Assembly: GCA_002238605.1 (NCBI GenBank)
Contig: MPMR01000030.1
Span: forward strand, 1-52,274
Source of the DNA: BD2-11 clade cluster bacterium bin43
Lineage (GTDB): Bacteria > Gemmatimonadota > Gemmatimonadetes > Longimicrobiales > Gaopeijiaceae
Direction of reading: 5' to 3'
DNA length: 52,274 nt
Part shown: piece after piece, positions 7,865 through 16,508 of the stretch
Position numbering within the stretch: position 1 is the stretch's first letter
Layout: every line of letters begins with the position of its first letter
Position numbers and translations under genes: made by a program
The notes under the pieces: generated by a model
What the model was told of the DNA's origin: nothing
The model's database searches: none
Seen by the model: the letters and a program-made list of their open reading frames with translations, nothing else

Positions 7865-8881
7865 CTAGGAACCTTCGTTCGCCCCCGTCGCCTCAACCAG
7901 CGAGTGGGCCGACACGTTGACCCTTCCCTCCACACCCCGCACTACGGCTCCCGCGCCGACCAGCGACCCGTCCAGGCGCGCTCCCTCCACGCGCGCTCCC
8001 GCGCCCACGATGGTGTTTGCCAGCCGGCTGCCGACCACTCGCGCGCGCCGCTCGAGCGTGACGTTGGGACCGATGACGCTCCCCTCGCCAACCACATCCT
8101 CCTCCACCAGCACCGGCCCGGAGAGCGAGCAGTCTCTCAACCGGGCGCTGGGCGAGACCGCCGCGCCCCCGGCCTCCAGCAGATGGCGGTTGGTGCCGAG
8201 CAACCCCTCGGGACTGCCGCAGTCGTGCCAGGAGTCCACCGGCGCCGTGCGGATGCGCGCGCCGCGGTCCACCATGTACTGGAAGGCGTCCGTCAGGTAG
8301 TACTCCCCCGATGAGCTCTTCGGCGAAGCCAGCACGTGATCTATGCCCTCGAAGAGCAGGGCGGAATCGCGGATGTGGTAGAGGCCGATGTTGGCGAGGC
8401 GGGAGACGGGTTGCTCCGGTTTCTCGACGATCCGCGTCATGGCGCCGTCCCGGTCGGTTACGACGACGCCGTACTTCCAATAGTCCTCGACCTCCTTCGT
8501 CCAGATGACCGCGCTCCACTCCGGCGAGAGCGTTCGCGCCGGCGACAGGTCGGCTTCGAACAGGGTATCGGCGAACAGGATCAGCAGCTCGTCAGCCGCG
8601 AACGGCTGCGCCAGCTTGACCGCGCCCGCGGTCCCGTCCTGCACGGCTTGGACGACGTAGTGGACGGGCAGGTCCGGATACGCGTCCTCCATGTACCGGC
8701 GGATGACTTCGTCGAGATGGCCGACGATGAACACCATCTCCGTGACCCCGAAGCGCAAAAGGCCATCAAGCAGATGGGCGAGAACCGGTCTCCCGGCCAC
8801 GCGCACCAGCGCCTTGGGCAGGTGATGGGTGTGGGGCCGCAGCCTCGTTCCCTTGCCCGCAAGCGGGATGACGGCTTTCAT
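7865..8881 (-). CDS. Sugar-phosphate nucleotidyltransferase with left-handed beta-helix tail
   Basis: A 338-residue enzyme that joins a sugar 1-phosphate to a nucleoside triphosphate, releasing pyrophosphate. The ATG at 8881 opens directly with the NTP-binding motif MKAVIPLAGKGTRLRPHT (GxGxRxxP type); the upstream in-frame extension is non-coding. PKALVRVAGRPVL supplies the catalytic Lys, YGVVVTDRDG and IVEKPEQP are conserved in RmlA/GlmU-type enzymes, and WHDCGSPEGLLGTN closes the catalytic domain near residue 240. The last 100 residues carry hexapeptide-like repeats (VVGEGSVIGPNVTL, then IVGAGARVEGARL). Likely a glucose-1-phosphate thymidylyl- or uridylyltransferase for envelope sugars; the exact sugar cannot be told from sequence. 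Confidence 0.82.
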   Translation of the reverse strand: MKAVIPLAGKGTRLRPHTHHLPKALVRVAGRPVLAHLLDGLLRFGVTEMVFIVGHLDEVIRRYMEDAYPDLPVHYVVQAVQDGTAGAVKLAQPFAADELLILFADTLFEADLSPARTLSPEWSAVIWTKEVEDYWKYGVVVTDRDGAMTRIVEKPEQPVSRLANIGLYHIRDSALLFEGIDHVLASPKSSSGEYYLTDAFQYMVDRGARIRTAPVDSWHDCGSPEGLLGTNRHLLEAGGAAVSPSARLRDCSLSGPVLVEEDVVGEGSVIGPNVTLERRARVVGSRLANTIVGAGARVEGARLDGSLVGAGAVVRGVEGRVNVSAHSLVEATGANEGS

Positions 8882-8967
8882 GCAGTAATCCGGTGAGAAA
8901 TCTGCCGCATTCCGTGGAACCGGCCGGTGGAATGGAATTCGTACGCGCGCCAACGTAAGATTATGCG

Positions 8968-9831
8968 TTGCGAGTTGCCTCTGTTTCGCGAACGGGGCCT
9001 CCCAGGAGGGAAAGGCTGAGCCAGGAACTCTCTTTTGCCGGTCGTCTGAAGCGCGCGCTTGTGGCGGCTTCCGCCCGCACATCGGCCGACGCCGCCGATC
9101 GGCGTCTCGTGGGCCGCACCTATGCCATCCCCTTCGCTCACGTCTGGGATGCCGCCCTCGACCTCGTTCGAGGTGAGCTGCCGCGCTGGCATGCCCGCTG
9201 GTGGGACGAGGAGGAAGGCGTGATCCAAGCCCTTACGCGGGGGCACCTTTCCCGCCGCGCGAGCGACGTGGTGATCCGCATCGGACTCGATGAGCTGGCG
9301 CAGACGCGGGTGGATCTCCGTTCGACTTCGCGCTCCAGGCAGCTGGGGGACTTCGGCAGCAACACGCGGCTCATCGGCGCGTTCATCGCCGCGTTGGACC
9401 GGAAACTCACCAGGCCCCGGACGCCCCCGGCTCCGGTCCGCGAAGCATCTCTCCCCGAGGAGGCCGGCGGGGACCCCGAGCCCCCGGCGGATTACTCCGC
9501 GCCGGTGGAAGTCGCTGGACCCGCCGTTGAAAGCGATCGCGATCGGACCGGGTTCGGCCGACGGAGTTCCCACGCGCCAGGGCGAAACGCCGGCCGGCGA
9601 GGACTCCGTTCTCGACGCGCTCATGCGCGGCGGGGAGGCCGCGGTTCGAACCGGCGTCCCGGCTACCGCGGAAAGGGCCGCTCGGACGCCGAGGCACCCG
9701 CCGCCGAAGGCACCGCGCCCGATGCCGGACCGCCCGCCGCCGAAGGGAGCCGGGCCTCCGGCCGCCACGGCAGCGGACGGGGATCCCGTTCACGGGGTCG
9801 ACGCGGCGGAAGACGGGGAGAGCGGCGCTAG
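8968..9831 (+). CDS. DUF1499-like protein with Arg/Gly-rich C-terminal tail
   Basis: Up to 287 residues. Residues about 45-150 (YAIPFAHVWDAALDLV, then GVIQALTRGHLSRRASDVVIRI, then TRVDLRSTSRSRQLGDFG, N-T-R-L-I-G-A-F) match the DUF1499 fold, whose role is unknown. After residue 155 comes a disordered tail first rich in Pro and acidic residues, then in Arg, Gly and Ser, ending RGRRGGRRGERR. Codon third positions stay GC-rich in this frame through the end, so the tail looks genuinely coding. The start is unsure: the TTG at 8968 has no ribosome binding site, while AGGAGG at about 9004 would favour an unusual CTG at 9016. Confidence 0.6.
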   Translation: MRVASVSRTGPPRRERLSQELSFAGRLKRALVAASARTSADAADRRLVGRTYAIPFAHVWDAALDLVRGELPRWHARWWDEEEGVIQALTRGHLSRRASDVVIRIGLDELAQTRVDLRSTSRSRQLGDFGSNTRLIGAFIAALDRKLTRPRTPPAPVREASLPEEAGGDPEPPADYSAPVEVAGPAVESDRDRTGFGRRSSHAPGRNAGRRGLRSRRAHARRGGRGSNRRPGYRGKGRSDAEAPAAEGTAPDAGPPAAEGSRASGRHGSGRGSRSRGRRGGRRGERR

Positions 9832-9846
9832 CCCGTCCCCCCGGCA

Positions 9847-11127
9847 TCATCCGACGGCGACCTGGGCATCCACGTGTTCTTCGCCCTCCGAGCGCGCGAT
9901 GATGGCGGCGCCGCACGAATCGCTGTAGACGTTGACCGCCGTACGCGCCATGTCCAGCGGGCGGTCGATCGCGAGCATGGCCCCGACGATCAGGGCGGCG
10001 TCGGCGTTCCCGCCAAGCCCGATGGCCTCGAGAACGATGAAGATGACCACAAGGCCGGCCGAAGGCACCGCAGCCGCTCCGATCGACGCGAGAAGCGCGG
10101 TCAGTACGACCGTGGCCTGCGTCATGAAGCTGAGGTCGGCGCCCAGAGCCTGGGCGATGAAGAGCGCCCCGACGCATTCGAAGACCGCCGTTCCGTCCAT
10201 GTTCACCGTGGCGCCCATGGGCAGCACGAAGGACGACACCTTGTTGGAAACGCCCACCTTCTCCCGCACGGTCTTGATGGTGACCGGAAGCGTCGCGCCC
10301 GAGGAACTGGTCGAGAAGGCCACCAGGAGCGGCTCGAGCATGTTGCGGAAGTGGACGATCGGTGAGATCGGGCGCCCGGACGCCAGCCGCCCTCCGAAGT
10401 ACAGCACCAGCGGCAAGGTGATGAAGAGGTGAATCGTCAACCCCGACGCGAGCGTCGCGACGTACTTGGCCAGGGTTCCGAACGCTTCGAATCCGGTCGT
10501 GCCCACCATCCTCGTGATGAGGGCCAGGACACCGATGGGCAGCAGCTTGATGATGCCGGACGTGAGGGCCATCATCGCCTTGAAGAAGGCGTCGAAGATG
10601 TCGGTAACGATGACGCGGGGGCGTTCCGGCAGGGTCGTGATGGCGGCGCCGAAGACGATGCAGAAGAAGATGATCGCCAGCATGTCCCCGGTTCCGGCCG
10701 CATCCACGAAATTGATGGGCACGATGTCGAGGATCAGCTGGATGAACGAGTCCGGCGTGTCGACCAGCATGGGATCGGTGGAGGCCTCGACGATGCTGGA
10801 TCCCACGCCCGGCCGGATCAGGTTGACCATCATGAGCCCCACCGTAGCGGCGAGGAAGCTCGACACGACGTAGTATCCCAGCGTCTTGCCGAACAGGCGG
10901 CCCACGGCCCGGCCTCCTCCCACCGACGCCACTCCGGACACGATCGAGGTGAGCACCAGCGGCACGATGATCATCCTCAGCAGCCGCATGAACAGTTCGC
11001 CGATCCAGCCGATCGCCTCGGCGCCGGCTTCGCCGAAGGTGACTCCGGCGATCGAACCCAGGATCATCGCGGCAAGAACCTGCCAGTGCAGCCGCCGGTA
11101 GAAGGGGAGGTCGGGATTGTATTCCAT
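9847..11127 (-). CDS. Dicarboxylate/amino acid:cation symporter (DAACS family)
   Basis: A 426-residue inner-membrane transporter that takes up C4-dicarboxylates or acidic amino acids with Na+ or H+. Family landmarks are all present: LRMIIVPLVLTSIVSGVAS in TM2-3, the serine-rich re-entrant loop TSSSGATLPVTIK (HP1), VLPMGATVNMDGTA in TM7, the second hairpin LLASIGAAAVPSAG (HP2), and DMARTAVNVYSDSCGA in TM8, with the Asp and Arg that contact substrate. Length is normal. The last residues (HVDAQVAVG) are unremarkable. It is divergent from the lipoprotein at 11234. GltP and DctA types cannot be separated confidently by eye. Confidence 0.88.
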   Translation of the reverse strand: MEYNPDLPFYRRLHWQVLAAMILGSIAGVTFGEAGAEAIGWIGELFMRLLRMIIVPLVLTSIVSGVASVGGGRAVGRLFGKTLGYYVVSSFLAATVGLMMVNLIRPGVGSSIVEASTDPMLVDTPDSFIQLILDIVPINFVDAAGTGDMLAIIFFCIVFGAAITTLPERPRVIVTDIFDAFFKAMMALTSGIIKLLPIGVLALITRMVGTTGFEAFGTLAKYVATLASGLTIHLFITLPLVLYFGGRLASGRPISPIVHFRNMLEPLLVAFSTSSSGATLPVTIKTVREKVGVSNKVSSFVLPMGATVNMDGTAVFECVGALFIAQALGADLSFMTQATVVLTALLASIGAAAVPSAGLVVIFIVLEAIGLGGNADAALIVGAMLAIDRPLDMARTAVNVYSDSCGAAIIARSEGEEHVDAQVAVG

Positions 11128-11233
11128 GGGTAGCTACTCTGAGGAGGGGATGGATGGGCGTCCTGAAGGGGTTCGTCCCGGGCGGCAACGTGGTGGTCGA
11201 GACCGCGTTTCGTCAAGCTCCGGTCCCGGCCCG

Positions 11234-12172
11234 ATGAGGGCGGCGCGGACGCTGCTGTCGGCGGCGCTCATGGTGACCGTCGCATGCGCCGCCGAGCCCG
11301 GGAGCCCCGGCAGCGCGCGCGTCGAAGACCCGGCCCTCGCGCCGCTGGACTCGCTCGCCGGCAACCGGTACGAGCGCCATCTGGCCTTCTTTGCGTTGGA
11401 GGACGAAAACCCGCTGGTGGTTGCCTGGTCGTTTTCGGCGGACACCGGCGCGGACGCCATCGACAGGGAGGCGCGCATCTGGCTGGCGCGCGGAGGAGTG
11501 TGGGACGCTTTCTTCCAGTCCTCCTGGGAGACCCCCCCGGTCCGGGCTCCATGGCGCATCATCCCGCACGAGGGCATCCGCATCATCGTTGCGGAACGGG
11601 ATGCGCTGACCGCCCTCCTCTATCGCAGCGCAGGCCGGGAGCTGGAGATGTGGTTGGGGGACGCGCTGGCGGGATGGAGCAGTCGTCCCGGCGAACTGAT
11701 CCAGGTGAGAGGCGCCTCGACGGTTCTGTCCGAGAACGCCGTCGCGGGAACGCTGGTCGACATTTCCTTTGCCCGGCAGGCCTCGGACGCGACACCCGGA
11801 AGCTGGGCGCTTCTGATCTCCGAGGACATCCATGTATTTCTGCGAGGACCGTTCGATGCGGCCGCCGACTCCACCTTCCAGGGTTGGGGTACGCTGCGCG
11901 CGCGCAATTTCGACTGGCCGGACGTGGTCGTGACGGCGACCCGCTCGAGGGCGTTCGAACCGGCCCGCCGCGACGTTCCGGTTGCGTGGCGCTTCCAGTC
12001 GCCCGACGCCGACCTGACGGGTAGAATCGAGGCCATGAGCACGCACATGGAGGCCGGGGAGGGGCCGGGTCCGCAGTTGCCCGTGATCGCCATCTCCGAA
12101 GTGGAAGGCTCGATCACGATCGAGACCATCCCGCATCGGGTGCGCGGCATCCTCTACCATCGCACACCCTGA
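11234..12172 (+). CDS. Conserved lipoprotein, unknown function
   Basis: A 312-residue protein. The ATG at 11234 is used because MRAARTLLSAALMVTVACAAEPG is a lipoprotein signal (lipobox TVAC, Cys at about residue 18); the longer frame from 11117 has no signal. The mature part has no motif I recognise; it is mixed alpha/beta with many Trp residues (SWETPPVRAPWRIIP, GSWALLISEDIHVFL), which suggests an extracytoplasmic binding or structural protein. The stop is 13 bases before the next gene, DUF445, on the same strand, so the two may be co-transcribed. Confidence 0.6.
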   Translation: MRAARTLLSAALMVTVACAAEPGSPGSARVEDPALAPLDSLAGNRYERHLAFFALEDENPLVVAWSFSADTGADAIDREARIWLARGGVWDAFFQSSWETPPVRAPWRIIPHEGIRIIVAERDALTALLYRSAGRELEMWLGDALAGWSSRPGELIQVRGASTVLSENAVAGTLVDISFARQASDATPGSWALLISEDIHVFLRGPFDAAADSTFQGWGTLRARNFDWPDVVVTATRSRAFEPARRDVPVAWRFQSPDADLTGRIEAMSTHMEAGEGPGPQLPVIAISEVEGSITIETIPHRVRGILYHRTP

Positions 12173-12185
12173 GCCGCATCACCCC

Positions 12186-13754
12186 TTGTTCGAGAACCTG
12201 ATCGCCCCGTTGCTCACCATCGCCTTCGGTGCGTTGGCGGGCGGGCTGACCAACTCGATCGCGATCTGGATGCTCTTCCACCCGTACGAGCCGTTGCGCG
12301 TGCGTGGCCGGAAGATCGGTTTCCTGCAGGGCGCGGTCCCCAAGAACCAGCCGCGCCTGGCCGCGGCCGTCGGCCGGACGGTCGGCAACCGCCTGCTCAC
12401 CGAATCCGACCTGGAGCGGACGTTCGCCGATGAAGAGTTCCGGCGCGCCTTCGATCGGCGCCTGGGCGCGTTCGTGGACGTGCTGCTCCTGGAGGAGCGC
12501 GGTTCCCTCCGGGAGATCCTGCCCGCGTCGATCCTGCCCGAGGTGGAATCGGCGCTGCACCACTCGGCGGTCAGGGTCCGCGAGCAGATCGCGTCCTGGC
12601 TCGACTCGGTGGAGTTCGAACGGGCGGTCGAGGACCGCGCCGGGTCGATTGTGGAAGCACTCTCGGACGTGCCCATCGGCGGGGCGCTCACGCCTGCCCG
12701 CAGCGCCGCGCTGGCATCCGCGCTCGACGGATGGATGGAGGGCACGCTGGGAAGCGACGGCTTCTACCGGGCGGTGGACGACTACCTGTCCTCGGCGGCC
12801 CGCTCGCTGCTCTCTCCCGAAAAGACCTTCGAGCAGACGATTCCGCCCGGAATGGTGGCCGCGTTCGAACGGGGGCTCGCGGACTACCTGCCGCTGGCGA
12901 TCGCCCGGCTCGGCTCCCTGCTCGAGGACGATGGGGCGCGCGCCCGCTTCGAACGGGGCATCAACGACCTGCTGCAGCGCTTCATGCGCGACCTGCGTTT
13001 CCACCAGCGGGTGGTGGCGCGCCTGGTCATCACCGAGGACACCGTCGAACGGGTCCTGGACGCGATCCGGGAGGAAGGGGCGGAACAGATCGCGCGCATG
13101 CTGAAGGACCCCGCGGTCCAGGCGGCCATGTCGCGCGGCATCAACGACGCGGTCGTCGATTTCCTGCGCCGTCCCGTCCACCTGGTGCTGGGCGAAGCCG
13201 ACAGCGAGAGCGTGGTGGCGGCGCGCCAGACCGTGGCCAACTGGGTGACCTCGACGGCCCGCGATCCCGCCACACGCAGATTCCTGGTGGGCAAGCTCGA
13301 GACGGCGCTGCACGAAGCCGGTGCGCGCAGCTGGGGCGAGGTGCTGGAGCGCGTCCCTCCCGCTTCGATCGCCGGCGGGCTGGTCTCGCTCGCCCGCAGC
13401 GACGCCGCCGCCCGCCTGATCGACGGCGCGGGCCGCCAGCTCGTCGACACCGTCCTCGACCGCCCCATCGGAGTGCCCGCGCGCTGGCTCCCCGACGGTG
13501 CAGCCGATCGCCTCAAGCAGGGACTGGGCGCACCGGTCTGGGAATGGCTGCAGGCCCAGGTGCCCGCGTTGGTTCGGCAGATCGACGTGGCGCGGCGCGT
13601 CGAGGAGAAGGTGCTGGCGTTCCCCGCTTCGCGCATGGAAGAGATCGTGCGCCGGGTGACCGAGCGGGAACTGAAGCTGATCGTGCGCCTGGGCTACGTG
13701 CTCGGGGGCATCATCGGCACCGTGCTGGTGCTCGTGACCCGGCTGGTGGGTTAG
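12186..13754 (+). CDS. DUF445 family membrane protein
   Basis: A 522-residue protein from a TTG at 12186, the only start that keeps the family N-terminus (LIAPLLTIAFGALAGGLTNSIAIWMLFHP). Family features are an N-terminal transmembrane segment, a conserved 'GGLTN-IAI-MLF-P' motif, a long amphipathic helical body with repeats of R-A-F-E-R type helices, and a C-terminal transmembrane segment (LGYVLGGIIGTVLVLVTRLVG). YheB and related proteins share this layout; the biochemical role is unknown, though membrane-contact or envelope roles have been suggested. Following the lipoprotein by 13 bases, it probably shares its transcript. Confidence 0.75.
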   Translation: MFENLIAPLLTIAFGALAGGLTNSIAIWMLFHPYEPLRVRGRKIGFLQGAVPKNQPRLAAAVGRTVGNRLLTESDLERTFADEEFRRAFDRRLGAFVDVLLLEERGSLREILPASILPEVESALHHSAVRVREQIASWLDSVEFERAVEDRAGSIVEALSDVPIGGALTPARSAALASALDGWMEGTLGSDGFYRAVDDYLSSAARSLLSPEKTFEQTIPPGMVAAFERGLADYLPLAIARLGSLLEDDGARARFERGINDLLQRFMRDLRFHQRVVARLVITEDTVERVLDAIREEGAEQIARMLKDPAVQAAMSRGINDAVVDFLRRPVHLVLGEADSESVVAARQTVANWVTSTARDPATRRFLVGKLETALHEAGARSWGEVLERVPPASIAGGLVSLARSDAAARLIDGAGRQLVDTVLDRPIGVPARWLPDGAADRLKQGLGAPVWEWLQAQVPALVRQIDVARRVEEKVLAFPASRMEEIVRRVTERELKLIVRLGYVLGGIIGTVLVLVTRLVG

Positions 13755-13814
13755 GCCGTCGCGAAGGCGGTCGCCATGCTTGATGGCTGATGGGCCACGG
13801 GGGGGTAGCCTGGC

Positions 13815-14051
13815 CTACCTGGAGAGGTCGAACGGCCCCCGGCTCTGCTGACGGCGTCGGTGCGACGCCCGCTCCTGCTTCTTCTGCATCAGGCCGAGGA
13901 AGGTGAAGTGGCGCGTGGCCCGCTCCCGCGGGAGGTTCTTGCCCATCCGCTCTTCGACTTCTTCCACGGTGGGGCCGCGTCCGAAGGAGAGTCCCAGGAA
14001 AACCCCGAGCGCGAGCGCGAGGACGCCGCCCAGTATCTTCAGGAGCAGCAT
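13815..14051 (-). CDS. Small single-pass membrane protein
   Basis: A 78-residue protein with a textbook GGAGGAG site before the ATG at 14051. Residues 1-26 form one hydrophobic helix with Gly-x-x-x-Gly spacing (LKILGGVLALALGVFLGLSFG); the rest is a soluble, strongly basic tail (VEEVEERMGKNLPRERATRHFTFLGLMQKK). I do not recognise the family. It follows the 48-residue ORF at 14074-14220 by 22 bases and converges with DUF445. Confidence 0.65.
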   Translation of the reverse strand: MLLLKILGGVLALALGVFLGLSFGRGPTVEEVEERMGKNLPRERATRHFTFLGLMQKKQERASHRRRQQSRGPFDLSR

Positions 14052-14073
14052 TCGTTTCTCCTCCGGGGAGTTC

Positions 14074-14220
14074 TCAGCGCCTGAGCGACTCGGGCACCAG
14101 AAGGAGCATCAGACCGGTGACCATCATGATCGCGACCGCGTTGGTCCCCACCGCGACCAGCGCCACCACGCCCCAGAAGACCACGTGGGTGAAGATGTAG
14201 CCGCCAGGCACCCAGCTCAT
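14074..14220 (-). CDS. Tiny hydrophobic protein, 48 residues
   Basis: A short gene that ORF callers with a 60-residue limit would miss. The ATG at 14220 follows GAGGGGCAAC and encodes MSWVPGGYIFTHVVFWGVVA and then a second hydrophobic stretch, ending VPESLRR. Two closely packed membrane segments are likely (about residues 8-27 and 28-43). Codon third positions are almost all G or C, as in real genes here. It lies 22 bases upstream of the 78-residue membrane protein, so the two probably form a small operon. Confidence 0.55.
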   Translation of the reverse strand: MSWVPGGYIFTHVVFWGVVALVAVGTNAVAIMMVTGLMLLLVPESLRR

Positions 14221-14317
14221 GTTGCCCCTCGCGCGAGCGGTTCGAAGTTCGTGAACAGGGGAGTCGAATCCCCCGGTTTGCCGGCATCAATATGGGCCCC
14301 GCGGGGAAGCCTGTCCA

Positions 14318-14671
14318 TCAGGTCTGCGCTTCGGCGCCCCGGGACGGTGCGGCGCGCGTCTCCTCGATCACCCATTCCAGGTACGCGGGATTGCCGGCCG
14401 AGACGGGAAGAGCGAGGATCTCGGGGACGTCGTAGGGATGCAGTTCGCGCGTCCGCCGCGTGAGCGCTTCGACCCGGTCGGCCGCCGTCTTGAGCACCAC
14501 CAGCGCTTCTTCCTCCTCCTCCACCGCGCCCTGCCAGCGGTACACCGACGTCACCGCCGGCACCACGCTCCCGCATGCCGCCAGCCGTTCCTCGACCAGG
14601 ACTCGGGCCAACTGCCGTCCGGCTTCGGCTCCCGGCGTGGAAACCAGCACCACCCGGTGCGCATCCGACAC
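14318..14671 (-). CDS. cutA: CutA divalent-ion tolerance protein
   Basis: A 117-residue protein from a GTG at 14671 with GGGAGAG upstream; the longer frame to 14764 overlaps the acyl-CoA ligase gene. The ferredoxin-like CutA fold is clear: VVLVSTPGAEAGRQLARVLVEERLAAC, then SVYRWQGAVEEEEEALVVLKT, then HPYDVPEILALPVSAGNPAYLEWV. These include the Tyr-Asp-x-Pro-Glu and Y-x-x-W motifs conserved throughout the family. CutA forms trimers resembling PII signal proteins and is linked to copper tolerance in E. coli; its true role remains debated. It sits 31 bases after the ligase stop on the same strand. Confidence 0.88.
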   Translation of the reverse strand: MSDAHRVVLVSTPGAEAGRQLARVLVEERLAACGSVVPAVTSVYRWQGAVEEEEEALVVLKTAADRVEALTRRTRELHPYDVPEILALPVSAGNPAYLEWVIEETRAAPSRGAEAQT

Positions 14672-14702
14672 CCGACGCTCTCCCGGCTCGAGAAAGGCCC
14701 GC

Positions 14703-16508
14703 TCAGCCCGCGAAGTAGTCGCGGTTGACGTTCGCTTCGTCGTACAGCGACTCGATGAGCGCACCGTAGCGCTCCTCCACGCTACGTCGCCGCACCTTCT
14801 GGGTCGGGGTCAGCGTCCCGTCCTCGATCGTGAACGCCGTCGCCAGGAAGGCCGTCTTCTTGGGCGTCTCGAAACTGGCCAGGTCCGCCAGCGATGCCTT
14901 GACCCTGCCCCCCAGAAACTCCTGGCACCTCGCATCCCGGAGCAGCGCCCCGAGGTCCGAGGCGTCGATCTCGCCGGCGGCCGCCCAACGGTTCAGCTGC
15001 TCGAAGTCGGGCACCACGAGAAGAGCGGGAAAACGGCGCCGGTCGCCCACCATGACCGCCTGGTCGATGTACGGGTCGAGCTTGAGCCGGTTCTCGATCG
15101 GCTGTGGCGCGATGTTCTTGCCGCCGGCGGTGACGATGATGTCCTTCTTGCGGTCGGTAATGCGGAGATAGCCGTCCTCGTCGAACTCGCCGATGTCGCC
15201 GGTCTTGAACCACCCTTCCTCGTCGATGGCTTCGGCGGTGTCCTCGGGGCGGTTGAAGTATCCCTTCATGACCTGCGGCCCGCGAATGCAGATCTCCCCG
15301 TCGGAGGCGATGCGGATCTCCGTGCCCGGAACCGCCTTGCCGACGGTCCCGATGCGGAAGTTCTCGAAGGTGTTCACGTTGGTGACCGGGCTGGTCTCGG
15401 TCAGCCCGTATCCCTCGAGGATCTGAAGCCCGGCGGCGAAGAAGAACCTGTTGATGCCGGGCGAAAGCGGTGCGCCGCCGCTTACGAAGAAACGCAGCCG
15501 TCCGCCGACTGCCGCGCGCAGCTTGCTGAACACCAGCTTGTCGGCCAGGGACTTGCGGACCCGCGTCCACCACCCCGGATCGCGGCCTTCCAGCACCGCG
15601 TCGGCGTGCGCAAGCCCCACCGACGACGCCCAGCCCACCAGCAGCCCCTTCACGCCCGTCGCTCCGGTTACCGCGTTGTATACCCGCTCGTACAGCCGGG
15701 GAACCGAGACGGCCACGGTCGGTCGCACGATCTTCAGGTCCTCGGCCACGGTCGTCATGTCGCGCCCGTACGCGATGGTGCACCCCACGCTGAAGAAGAC
15801 GTAGTCCACCATGCGCTGGAAGACGTGCGACAGGGGCAGGAAACTGAGCGTGGTGTCGGTGTCCGAAATGTCGAGCAGCGTCCGGGACACGTGCACGTTC
15901 GAGCCGATGTTGGCATGGGTGAGCAATACGCCCTTCGGATGGCCTGTCGTGCCCGAGGTATAGAGGATGGTGGCGACCGCCTCGGGCCGCGCGGCGAGCG
16001 CCTCCTCCCGAAACGCCTCTTCGCTAAGGCCGACGGGATCGAGTTGCACGAAGTCGCGCCATGCCATGGTGCCTTCGGGCATCTCGCCGGGGGCATCGAA
16101 AACGATGATGTGGCGGAGTTCGGGGCACTGGTCCCGAACCTCCATGAGCTTCGCGAGCTGTACATCGTCCTCGGCGAAAACGGCCCGGGCGCCCGAGTCT
16201 CGCAGAATGTAGGCGATCTGGGGCGCGGTCAGGCTGGGATAGATCGGGACGTCGCGGACGCCGGCGCACAGGCAGGCGTAGTCGGCGAGCGCCCACTCGG
16301 GGCGGTTGGCGGAAAGGATGGCCGCCGCCTCCCCGCGCCCGATCCCGAGTGCGCGCAGCCCGCTCGCGGCCATCCGGGTGGTGCGGAACACTTCATCGTA
16401 GGAGATCCGCGACCAGGTCAGGTCGGCAGTCGGAGCCCTCAGCGCGGTTGCGCTGCCGAATCGCTCGACCGCCTCCAGAAACAGGCTGGTGAGCGTGGCG
16501 GAGCTCAC
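14703..16508 (-). CDS. Long-chain acyl-CoA ligase (AMP-forming)
   Basis: A 601-residue ANL-superfamily enzyme that activates fatty acids through an acyl-adenylate and transfers them to CoA. The P-loop-like motif ILYTSGTTGHPKGVLLTH, the A5 motif EGYGLTETSPVTNVN, the A7 motif GWFKTGDIGEFDEDGYL and the hinge ITDRKKDIIVTAGGKNIAPQPIE are all intact; the catalytic C-terminal Lys lies in LTPTQKVRRR. The large insertion between GYFNRPEDT and the hinge is absent, as expected for FadD15-like ligases. The GTG at 16508 overlaps the OsmC stop by four bases (GTGA), which signals translational coupling. Confidence 0.88.
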   Translation of the reverse strand: MSSATLTSLFLEAVERFGSATALRAPTADLTWSRISYDEVFRTTRMAASGLRALGIGRGEAAAILSANRPEWALADYACLCAGVRDVPIYPSLTAPQIAYILRDSGARAVFAEDDVQLAKLMEVRDQCPELRHIIVFDAPGEMPEGTMAWRDFVQLDPVGLSEEAFREEALAARPEAVATILYTSGTTGHPKGVLLTHANIGSNVHVSRTLLDISDTDTTLSFLPLSHVFQRMVDYVFFSVGCTIAYGRDMTTVAEDLKIVRPTVAVSVPRLYERVYNAVTGATGVKGLLVGWASSVGLAHADAVLEGRDPGWWTRVRKSLADKLVFSKLRAAVGGRLRFFVSGGAPLSPGINRFFFAAGLQILEGYGLTETSPVTNVNTFENFRIGTVGKAVPGTEIRIASDGEICIRGPQVMKGYFNRPEDTAEAIDEEGWFKTGDIGEFDEDGYLRITDRKKDIIVTAGGKNIAPQPIENRLKLDPYIDQAVMVGDRRRFPALLVVPDFEQLNRWAAAGEIDASDLGALLRDARCQEFLGGRVKASLADLASFETPKKTAFLATAFTIEDGTLTPTQKVRRRSVEERYGALIESLYDEANVNRDYFAG

